A DNA stretch of 64,000 bases from Gavia stellata. Taxonomy: Eukaryota > Chordata > Aves > Gaviiformes > Gaviidae. This document shows positions 49,869-61,700 of this stretch, piece by piece; within the stretch, counting starts at the first letter, position 1, and every line of letters starts with the position of its first letter. The stretch is from positions 5,429,035 to 5,493,034 of the forward strand of contig NC_082608.1 in the NCBI RefSeq assembly GCF_030936135.1, given 5' to 3'. The translations under genes were made by a program, and so were the position numbers. The notes below the pieces were generated by a model. The model made no database searches. It was not told the origin of the DNA and was given only the letters and a program-made list of their open reading frames with translations.

Positions 49869-52467
49869 AGACATCAAGTATTCTGCTAAAAAAAAAATAT
49901 ATGCTACAAAGAAGAACTAATATCTTTTGAAGTTAACCTTCTCATACTTACGCCTGGGGGCTCTTCTGTGCGCGTGCCTTATGTGTATTTTTACTACAAC
50001 CTCCGTGTAACCATGCAGTATTCTAGCTTTGGACTGACATATCTCTGCGCTGGGCAGGATTTTCAATCCTTCATGACTATCTATTTGTCACTGCAGGTGA
50101 GTGGTAGCACTCAGGCTGATCCCCAGCCACTTTCACAGTTACTTATCTGTCTTTATGGATTCTTCCTGTGTGTCAAGTTGGTGCATAACAGCATTACTGT
50201 CAGGGTGACAAAATTGTCCCCAGAGTGTCACAAATGATTCCCTAGCCTTATGGCTGCAAGCAGGTAGTAACACATCGACACTGCCTTTCTAAGCTCATCT
50301 TTCTCCAGCCCTGCCACCCGCCCATTATTCTGTACACACATGCACACATCCTCCTATACATATGTAACTCTCAGTTAAGAATTAAGAATTAAGAATTTTG
50401 GTCCTTTAAAATTACCATGAAAAATGAGCAGAGGTTGTTTTCAGGGTGAAATATTTTTTTTTCTGAAAAGTCTGTTCCTCTGCCTTATTTTTAAAGAATA
50501 GAGTTTTGGGGGAAGAAAACACTGCAGAATTCCTGTTTTCCAAATACAGAAACCACAATTACAAATTCAAAATAGTGGCGAAGACAGCTGGACATACTGA
50601 ATTTTGTTGAATTCTATATGCCACCCAAGCTCTTAGTTTCTTGATGTGTTTCTATCATGCAAAGCCTATTTTATTCTTCCTATAATTTTGTTGAGTTTTT
50701 TACTTCATCGTATTCTGCGTGCAGTAACACCTTTTTTAAAATAACATTTTCTCCAGTTCAATGCTAGGTGTGAATCTGTGATAAATTAAGAATCTTATTC
50801 GACAACGGCTGGTTTAAATACTTTTTTATCCCCCCATAATGTAAAAATCATTCCAAGGAGAAAAAAAATCCATCAAGTCAAAACAATTTATATGTTATTT
50901 GGAGAAGGCTGAGTATCTTGATGAATATATATAAAAAGAATGCTTCAGCAGCAAAGCTTGCTCAATAATCTAAAAACTATTTCATGGTCGCATAGTACGA
51001 TCTAGGATTTCGATGATTCTTACATGAGCCATGTTTTATGTAAATAAGTTTTGCTTTGTTTAAGTCCACTGTACTTCAATTCTTCGAAATGCCTTCAAGG
51101 TAACCGCTTCCAGACAATGCCAGCTGACAGGGCTCCATGACGGAGAGTCCCCGGTGTGCTTGTGCTTCCCTCCCCTTGCTAAAAGAGCTCACCTCTTCCT
51201 GCCTCAGTTTCCCTAACTGTGAACTGAAGAATGTTATACCTATTTTTTGACAAAGATGCCGAACAAACTGTAGAGTAGTAAAACTACTTAACATTAAATG
51301 TACCTTGAGATAAAATAAAAGCCTTTTGTTTGGAAGACGAACCTTTAAAGATCGACCGGGGGGTGCTGTGTGTGAAATGCACGGTCAGACTCTGCTACCT
51401 TGAGAAACGCAGCTGGACTAAGGGTGGCTGATCCTCGTTAACACTGGCACGACCGAGGACAGAAGTGTTCCAGCAAACATGTGTTCGGGTGTCCGCGCAC
51501 ACCCTCCCCACCCCTCAGACCATTTGTCCTTCACCTGATGAGCGTCATTGTCTGAGTTTTCAGAGAGGTTCAATATGATTTCTGACACTGGAAAAACAAA
51601 CCTAAAAGCAATTTAGAAATACCTGCCCATGAAGTCAAAAGGCAAAATATCTAAAGCTTCTCCTGGAATCTCTGACCTCAGAGGCTGACATGGTTTGATG
51701 GGAAATTTAATGTAATAGTCTGAGAAAGCCAAAAGGCCTATTGTCAGCAATGAAGTCTGAAAGTTAGCAGAATTAATATAACTGTACAATGGAAGTGCCC
51801 TCGAGGGACAAGGCTGCAGAACCAGGGCAGAGGGAAAAATGACTTTTGAAGTCATTTCACTATGACATTCTGTCATCACTGCTAAACGGAAATAAAAAAT
51901 CATCTGAATCACCACATGCTTCGCTGTGTGTCCCTTCCTTATCTAATATAAAGTAATAACACTGACGTCCCGTGCCCCACCTAAGCTGGGAAGGGGCTCT
52001 GCAGGGACTTAGGGAGCTCCATTTTGAATTGCTAAATGCAATAAGAATAAATGCAAGTGGGAGTCTGTTTAGCAGAGAATGATGTCTGGTCTGTAGCCCA
52101 TCAAAGCCCAATAAATCTCAATGCTTCAACAAGAGATGAAAATGGTTATCTCATCATTTCAGTGCCAGGGTGAAATTTTCTCTGAGCCAGAGTATTTTTA
52201 CAGATGATTTATGTCTGGGAAGGGTAGTTGTTAAACAAAATGGCAGGTAATGATAAATAGAAAGTAAATAGAAACAGCAGCAAGGGAGTGGTTCTTAGTT
52301 GCAGCAGCAGAATAAACAATATACTTACATAAAGTATATGTCACATATAAGTGCCATTATTCTAAATCCTATGAGTTATATGTTACTCAGAACATCGCAT
52401 AAAAGACCTCGTAATATGATTTACAGGATAGGGAATTTAGCATGTATGCAAGGCAAATAAGTATCAA
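49869..52467. other. Non-coding stretch
   Basis: Unique sequence with a (TTAAGAA)3 run at 50375-50395. A plus-strand frame at 49968-50237 contains a good CAG|GTGAGT donor near 50096 but no matching strong acceptor, so no exon was called. Confidence 0.5.
50375..50395. repeat. (TTAAGAA)3 tandem repeat
   Basis: Three perfect 7-base copies, head to tail. Confidence 0.9.
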
Positions 52468-52530
52468 AATTCTTCTTTCTGTTACACCTGTGTTAATCCC
52501 ACTTCACTGAAATTACTCTGGATTTACTAT
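52468..52530. mobile_element. Old palindromic repeat fragment
   Basis: AAATTCTTCTTTCTGTTACA, then CCTGTGTTAATCCCACTTCA, CTGAAATTACTCTGGATTTA. It aligns by eye with the old amniote repeat 'ttacaccagtgtaaatcccacttcactgaagttactctggatttacacc'. About 63 bases survive and the second arm is lost. Confidence 0.5.
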
Positions 52531-52768
52531 TGTATAATAAACAGTAAGCATCTCTGTGTTCACTGCGTTTAATACATTACTATATTACAATGATAGGGAA
52601 CAGGAGATGGGCTAATTTTGCTGTCCTTACAAATTTATTTTTAAACACAATACTTATATTGACTGTCTGCTGAAATACAAATACTTCTACAGAAAAGGGA
52701 ATGACTGATATATACGCTACCTGGACATGTTTTTTTATAAAGTCATCTGTAAAGAATTGTTGGTTGTT

Positions 52769-52796
52769 GTTTTTTTTTTGTTTTTTTTTTTTTTTT
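52769..52796. repeat. Poly(T) tract
   Basis: About ten T, one G at 52780, then sixteen T (52781-52796). This may be the reverse-strand poly(A) of a retrocopy, but no body sequence is recognisable next to it. Confidence 0.85.
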
Positions 52797-55700
52797 AAGA
52801 TCTTCGTTTGGATGACATGATAAAACAAATATTCAGAGTTAATGATGAGCAGAAAAAACAGTAAAAAGTAAACAAAGCTGCCTCTGAGTTTTTTGACTTA
52901 GAGATACTATAAACCATATCAAACTGGAGATAGAGATTTGAGGTCAGGGTGCTTGGTTTGGGTTTCTTTTTCTTTTTCTGCATTTTTCCTGTGGCTGTAC
53001 ACAAAGGAAAAAAAATCTAATTACAGTTTTAAATGCCCAAAATGCCATGTCCACCAAAAGCCCGATGCTCATTAGTACTAGTAATTAACTTTACAACTGT
53101 CAACACAAACACCACACAGGCTGACAGATAGATAGTAGCTCTGAGGGTGCTAATAAATCCGGAAATAACAACTTGACACGCAGATGCACAAAAGGATGCA
53201 GGTGATAAAGAAATGTTGACATCAAATCTAATTATCTTCGAAACGGCCAACTACTGCACAATCCACAGTAATGCACTGTTATTGCTAGTGATGAGCCCCA
53301 CTGGAATGGCTCTTAACCACAGCATACAACTGAGCTTTTACAGCCCCTTGTCATATCTGGTGAGGACAATATCAAAAAGGAAATTATGAGTGTCATGACC
53401 CCTCCAAGTCAAAAATCTAGTGATGAATATAGGCTCAGCAAGGCATAGCAGATTACCCCCTTACGAGTTTTAAAGCCAGGATGATATATGACATTTTTAT
53501 CAGGCACTTTCTCAGGAATGTCACCAAGAGGGAAAATAAAGGCCCTGAAAAGAGACGACTAGGTGAATTATGCAACTGTAATTGCCGATCATAACCTGAT
53601 ATGAGCTGAAATTGCTCTGTTTTCATATTGAGATAGCATAAAATTGTCGGGAAATGCAATGGCTCCTTAATATGGCCTAGATGAGTCTAATATTCTGATC
53701 ATTTTTCACTCAGCTGCTAGGTAAATAGTGCTTCTTTAACACAAGCACCGTGGCCCAGGGCAATCTGGGGGCCCAATTTTACACTTGAATTGAGAAAATA
53801 TGTGTAAACTACAATTTTTCATATTTTCTGCATACATAAGAAGATGAAACATCTTTATCATGTGTATTGTCTGGCTGAGCTTATACAAAATATTAGTTTA
53901 TCTCTCCTACTTTGGTTTATTCCATAAGCAAAACACATAGATCTAAAGGACAGGCAATATTCTATATACAAAATAGGTCCATCTTTTATGCAGCCTCATA
54001 TGAAGAATTCTACCATTTTGTTTTTGAGAAGCTGGCAATTAGCAAGTGCAGATTTTGCAAAATAAATTAAAGCATTCTAAAATGCTCACACTTTTCTGCA
54101 AATCAGTGTGAAAAAAACAGAAAACAAAAGGTCACAGAAATATTTATCGGCACAACCTGAGATATTAGTTTAAACAATAACCTCTGGGAGAAAAAAAAAA
54201 AAAGGTGAAGAGCACTTCTTTATTACCATGCTATAAGAGAAATCTATTTTATCAGAAATCTGCTGTATTAAATGGTTCATAAAACATATTTGTTTAAAAA
54301 AATTCTTGAGTTAAAATAAAAAAAAAGACATCACACAAACCCCAATGAAACAAAAAGCATGCTACCACCCATTCTCAGATAATAATCAGCAATAATACCT
54401 GGGGCAGAAAGGTCATAAACCATACTTCCAAGACAAGAATAATTCATTGTACTACTATATGTTTAAGAATTAGTTTGATAGAGTCACTATCTAGACTGTG
54501 AGATATTGTCTATCAATCTGACCTTCTAAAAATGAACCAGCAGCCTCCCACTTAGATCAAAACCTCTTTGCTTTTATGATATGCAGTGTCTTATTTATGA
54601 CGAATTTTAGGACCAGGCTTACGATGACTGCAGCATCATTTGCAAAATACAACAATGTAAAAGTGAAGCAATACAAACTCTTCTATATTGAGGTGTTTCT
54701 TTCTAAATTTCTAAACATGTTCTTCCCCAAATAAACCGTACTGAAACGCAACCTCTTTTTGCTCTTTTGCTTAAGATTCAGTTCAGAAAGAAACACGTAC
54801 AAAGGAGGTCAAAAGGTTTAAATTTCTTTGTTTGCATTATGTTATCTGTTCTTAGTTCCTATATATCCACCTTATCTAGGTGCTCCAACACTAATTGCAA
54901 AGCAGCACTGACTAGCAGTAATAACTAGCCCTTGGAAAAAAACCCGTCTGTTGCTGGTTACTGTAGATAAGAGCCCCTTAGCAAAGTTGGCTATATCTGC
55001 ATCAACTTACTTCCTACTCCCTTTTACATTTTATGCTTTCTAAAGGCTGAGATTTTGTACTAAATAACGTAGCAAAGTGCGATACCTCGCTCTACAGAGA
55101 GGCTTCAAGCACAGCAGATTTCCAAAGGCTTCGGGGTGTGGGATATACGGTACTGAAAACAACACTCTGATACTTTAGTAATCACACGAGTCTTTGTAAA
55201 ATATTTCACTGGATAAAAGAGAAGAGGATTGAAAGAAAGTTCCTAGCAATTAATACTGTGCAATCCTAAATGTAGAGTTGTTCAGATCTCAAAAGAATTT
55301 AAAATTGTAGACCCATCCATAATTATTACATTACCACTAACCCTATTATGAACCGTCTTTACGTAATTAACATACCAGCGGGGAATTTAAGAGGTACTTG
55401 GCATTAATTTTCAACCCCTTTTCTCCATGAATTTGGTACTCAATTGTAGTGATAAATAGAAGACACATGGTTATGATTATGCATTTTCTGTAACGATTAT
55501 GCACCACAGCAGCAAATACCTCATAATATAACACAGGCTCACAGTTAGCAGGAAAACATATTTACTGCTGTATTTTCATTCTGTTGTAGTAATTCAGAAA
55601 GTCAAGTGGCCGGCTTCCATTTTTTTCCTTTTTCGCAGGATCTGTTTACAGAAGACTTTTCCCACAGTCACTGGCACTTTAGAGAAAAATAACTTACAAC

Positions 55701-58700
55701 CTTTATCATTCTCTTACAAAGTCAACCATGCCGAAACTGTATTTATTTCATCTTCCTGTCTCTGTATCCCCCTTCCGGAGACTCAGCGAAGAGGCTGCAG
55801 CAGCTGTTGCTAAGCAACTATACCACAGCACTGCATCACCAATTACAGATTTTCCCCATCATTTTCAGCCTCACAAATTTGGGAGCTGGTATAATAATAG
55901 CAAGTAGTATGGATAACAAAAGTATTACCCATAGTCCGGTAAGTTAGCAGATGGATCATAAGAACTAAGGGAGAGACTACTATTACAAAACCACTGACCA
56001 CTTATTGCTAGTATTATTTTCAATCAGGTTTTTTTAGCAGCACAGCCTCCACAAAGAACTTTACATATTCACTCCGTGTGAATGCAAAAGTATTTTTGAA
56101 TTCTGAGTTTTTGTGGGTCTTTCTGTGCAAGAGAACACCTCAATATCTGTGCTGCTGAAAGCTAACACGAGATCTATTAGTAATCAAATTTCAGCCCAGA
56201 TTTTATGGTTAGTCTAACCGAGTTAATTTCTCTAATGTTAGCAATTCATGGAAGAGGTCTCTTGTGGCAGCACAAACCTGGGATCCACAGCAGCTGTCAG
56301 AAGAGACTCTGAGGAATTCCTTATTAGCCAGAACGCAACCAGGCAGAAAACTCATTACACAGTGCTAAATATACTTAATCACATCTATTAGAGAAAAATG
56401 AACTTGATAATTACAACAAATAACTAAAGAGCAAAAAGTGTTCATGGAAAAACCCACACCAGGATGTATAAGAAAAGGGGCTGCGTACTGACTCTGTGTG
56501 GGAGAAAGCCATGCCTCGCAGTAAACTCTCCTGATTCTAATAGAAAAGGATTACATCACAAGGTACAAATGATTTAGGTTCCCCTTGAAAGTGAAGCATT
56601 TACATGTAACAGCTTACATAAATTTAATGTAATAAGTAAATTAATTACCTAAATTTTAAAAATTAATTTGGGAAGCTCTTCTGAGAGTTGTGACAACCGC
56701 ATCTTCTCAACATGCTTTTTGGGGAAAGGAAGTCTCCTACAATAAATAAAGGTAATTTCACCATAGCTGATACTTCACTGCAATACATAACACAAGGGCT
56801 CAAAGTCTTTTCTTGTTGTGCAGCCTTTATGTTCCTTCAAATGGGATTGCGTTGGGAGTGACATATGGTCCAAAATTTGGCCCATCAAGCTAGCTATATT
56901 TTAAACCACGGTTCTTGAAACTAAAGGTATCAGATATTGACCTCATCAAGTAATTACAGGCTGAAACAAACATAAGCATCACACACTCTTTGTGGAATCA
57001 TATACCATACACAGGCACTCCAACCAGACCTGAATACCACCAGCCAAAACCTCCCTTGCTCCGCCGTCCCAGAAATACCTTAAGTCTGCGTTATTTTTAT
57101 TCACACATTGCCTAGTCAGCACACGTGAAGCGTGAGCATTCTAATTTTGCAGCAATTGATATCCTGACATACTGACACCTGGAGAAACCAACGGAGCAGG
57201 CAGCCGGGCTCCCTACCTTTAGAGCAGGCCTAAGACCCAGACTTCTGTCACTTCATGCCAAACTCCTCTCACATCTTATGAGAAGCAGCTCATCTTCAAG
57301 CAGCTCTGTGAACTTGGTTTGGAGACTTTTTGAACCCAAACTTTATTTTAAATTCCTACCCAACTGTATATATGTTTAATTCAACAACATCTAAATAAAG
57401 AAGCCAGGCATATTGAAATCATCAAACAAAATCCGAGAAGAGATACTCTGAGGTTTTCATATAATTTTGACTTTGTTGGAAGAGGGCAGCTAAGTAATGC
57501 ATGAAGCAAGCCATCTGGGTTTTCTTTTTTATCCAGCCATAGAACACTTTCACCTTCATTTCTATGAAATACCATTAAAATATTGGATAGCATCTAGCAA
57601 AAGTAAGACAAATTCTTCACAGTTATATACAAATAAAGACAGTACACAATGGCCACAGAAAGCCCTTACCTAAAGGCTGACAAAGACATGCAAGAAGTCA
57701 ATGCTTTTGCAAGCCCAAGTTAGGGACCTAGGTAGGTTCGAAGTGAAAGGTCTACGCTGCCATCTTCCTCTCTTCATCTCATTCCTTTCCTCCAGCTGTC
57801 ATGAAGAGAGGCAAGAAACTGCAGAATTCCATTTCCTAGGACCATAACTTAGAATGGTGGAAATTAGGAAACAGGATTTGATTCATTGCGTGGCCTAACA
57901 GCAGTGAAAGGTCCAACCTCTGCATGATGATAAATTAAGAGCAGATGGACATGACTTTGAACTGATAGAAGAATACTTCTTTTACTATTTCCTTGCACTT
58001 GCTTTCCTTTGTTTTAGCTGATTCATACCTTCCCCGGGTCATTTCTGCTGTCTCTGTATCATGTCAGGATCAGTATTTTAGAATAAAAAAAGGTAATAGA
58101 GACAAAGCTCAGGCAGTAGCCACTTCCCAGAAGTTAAGCACCACACAGATACCATTTTCAAAAATGTTCCTTCCAATGAGTTATACTTATGTTACACTGG
58201 TGTTATTTAAGGAAAAAATGTAAAAGGTATTCTAAAATAGTCTAAAAATTGAATGCTTTTTCTTTTCCAAAGAAAACCTATCATTCCATACACACATGCA
58301 TAACAGTACTTTGCTTGGCTGGGTTTTAGGGCAACAGAGCGTATTTTTGGGGGTGGCAGTAATTCTGAGGATTTTTTTGTTCTTTTACGATCTACAGAAC
58401 AGACAATGCTCTTACAGAAAGAAGCTATTGAGCCTTGAAAAAATTATTGACTTTATGAAGTCCATTTCTTATCCTATAAATCTAAAGAGTGAACCTTACT
58501 ATAGAGAACATGATATAGCATTCCTCTCATGTGAACAAAGGTAACACAGAACATGTATAATTGCTTATTCAGTTCTGTACATCTATTAAATAATTTGTTT
58601 TCATTTGTACAAACTGAAATTCTAATTTTAGGCTGTCAGTCAGAACTTAGCACATATATCAGGCCATGCTGAAATCAGAATTAATACACGCATTATAAAT

Positions 58701-61700
58701 TACGGGCACAGAATTGTACGTTAATTTTTAAGTCATTTTTACAGTGTTCTACGGTATTTCAACAAATTTAACTCCCACTTAGTTATACCAGATCTTCTTC
58801 ACATAAATGTCCAGTAAGGTTGAGATGTGGAAAACCAGTTTTTGTCTTCCAGCATCCTCTCTCTTCACTCTTTTTCTGAGCTTTCAAAACTGGACCCAGT
58901 TCAGATTGGATTACTGAATTAGGTGGACCTTTCACCTGAACTTTCAGAGCAGTTTTTATGTTCTTATGACTAAGATACTCTTTACCCTAGAAAGTTAAGT
59001 TGGCAACACAAATGTGACATTAACTGATATGAACAGGAAGAGAGCTATGGTAGCAATGATAAGATAGAAAAATGAAACAAGCAAGTTTTAAAGGGCATAA
59101 AAGGCCATGATCTTTCTTTATGTGTACAGAAAATGCCTACAATTGGATCAGTATTTTGTTCAAAGAGTAGAAGAAGTTACTGACTGCACCTTTTAGAATA
59201 TCAGCTTTCATTTCCATGGTTAAGGGTTTGGACAAGAAAGGTAGGTTCTGTAATACTTCCGAGTTTTACAGTATGAACTCTGAGCGTAAAAAAATCCATA
59301 CGTGTATAATTGTGCAGTGCTAGCAGTGACAAAAAGGAGGTACAATATCCTTATATAACAATCACATCCAGGAAGGCTAAACACGAGAATGTCATCAGAA
59401 CGTCAGAATTCTGCTGTTTGTATTTTGGGGACAAAATGCACATTGATATCTTTTCTGTCCTGTCATTGAATATACAATAATAACCCCTCTTCACTTGAAG
59501 CAGAAAAATTATCTATTTCAATATAAAAGTTCATTAGAATTTACTGAGAATTAAATTAATAGGAATGAAAGGCTGCTGTAGAATTAGAGTATTAATAGTA
59601 TATTAACTGTAGGTATTTATTTTTTAATCTAGATAAATCTTCCAGGGATATAAATCCCTATTCTTATTTAATTCTCTATTGGGGGGGGGGGGCTTATAGA
59701 TTTCTGAGGTTTTTTTTTAGGAGAGGGTTGTTCTTTTCCATAAAAGTGCAGTATTCTAAATAGGAAAAAAAATAATCTGTGGAGATGTTTGCAGAGTAAG
59801 CTTATGTTTTAGAATGAAGAACAGTCTGGAAGTCATCACAGAGCGATGCACAGTGGCAAACACAAGAACAGAGGAATCGTTCCTTCTGCAGTCCTCACTG
59901 ACGGTCCAAGGATTCCAGAGGCACAAACTTTTCCTAAGAAAAAAATGTGCTATCTGATAGCAGCAAAAGCTGACTAAAAGGGCTACAATCATACCTTGTT
60001 GTTACAAAGTATGGAAAATCTCATTGCTCTAGATGCTTCGGGGTTTGTGCGGTCCCTAACTAGAGCCTACAATGGTCATGAAACTTTTCTTAGCTTTTTC
60101 CTATTTTCCAACGCAGCGTTGCATCAAACACCCTTGAAAAATAGGGAAGAGTTAGGAACAACACTGACAAACAGAGCAAGCAGAAGCAGCACAGTGTGCT
60201 AGCAGCTGCAGGAGTACAGGACTGGCAGTAGGATGGAACACATGGTTGGCACTTATCAAACAACAGAGACAACCACTATATACCAAGAATAGGGTATATC
60301 TCTGTGGGGTTCCACCACAAGAAATGACAAGAAGAACTGTACCTATGACTTTCTCTAACGTTCATAACTCAAAAACTCCGACCTTGATCACTTTAGCAGA
60401 TGGTTTTGCTCTGCTGTAGTTGCAATTAAACAGAGTGTGCCAAAGTGAAGAGCAAATTACCCATGCTATCTATCCCAGTTAAAAAAATCTGCAGTCTTCC
60501 AGTATCTAGTGGGACAATATCCAAGATTCTCCAGCCCCAGCCCATGCTGGATTGCCATTATATTTTATGTCAGTCAGTACTTCAGAGAGTCCAAGACCCT
60601 TGGCATATGTTCTTAGTTAACAAAATGGAAAATTAAACTTTGCAGCAACCCCCTGCCACTCCCAAAATAAAAGAAAAATTCTGTCTACATCAATGAGCAG
60701 GAAGTCTGATCTTCCTGTGCCAGCCAAAAAGCCTGCAATATAAGGACATTTGGCTGAAGAAAGGAATTTAAAGTAAGCAAACTAGCCTAAATTCACACTC
60801 CTGCATTTCAGGTACTGAGGAATATTCATAAGGAATACAAATTTTAAAATCACCTCTGATACTGACAAGCGTAAGTTTATGACTTTAACAGAGCTTTTAT
60901 GCTTTTAAAAAATTAGTTCATTGTTTGAAAGTGTTACTGTCATGGAAGAATTGCTCCTGAGTTTCTTCATATACACAAACAAAAAAAATAGTATTGCAAC
61001 GAAACAGGAAGAGGTACCTAAACATGGTGGCATTTTCACTAATTAATGACCGTGTATAAGAGCCCATGGAGTGTGAAGGACAGAACAAGACCACTTCTAA
61101 ATATTTGGTTCCCAGCTATCAGAACATACTTGCCTCTGGGCTACACCAAAAAGGAAACATGAGCAGCGTCTGCTCATTGGTTCTCTAGCACTGCTGAATT
61201 GGAAATACCCAAGTACAGTAGTTTTTCAAATTAAATGCATGAAAACTGTGATGAGTAGACTTACAAAAATGCTATTTGAGAGTAGGTCTGAATATGAAGA
61301 AGATATGTAGATAACATGAGTTTGCCAGTGAGGTAGTTTAAGTTTTTTACAGTCCAGATGGTAAGGGGTGAATGAAAAGGGGGCATTTATGTCAGAGCTT
61401 GTACAATAGGAACAAGAACGCTGATACGGTTTCTTTTTTTATATATAGCTGGGTAAAGAGATCAGAGAACACTGGAACGTTAGCCAAAACAAGTTATCCA
61501 GCTGCACTGTGTTTCATCACATATCAATTTTTACTGAAAGAAAACCATACAAATTTAATCAGTTCTTCATATGGTAATATTTAACATTTTTTCCCAAGTT
61601 GTTTGATATTATTGTTTTAAAAGTTCCTTTTCCCCCTCCCTCGAACGTGATGTGTGATAGTGGTGAACACAGGAAAAATATCTATCCCTGGCAAGACTGA

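Noticed and set aside
49968..50237. Plus-strand frame containing a perfect CAG|GTGAGT donor
   Set aside because: The best upstream acceptor (CCATGCAG) has a poor pyrimidine tract and the peptide is unremarkable.
59996..60070. Minus-strand segment open up to AACAAG|GTATGA
   Set aside because: The acceptor side is purine-rich and weak, and the segment is short with no recognised sequence.
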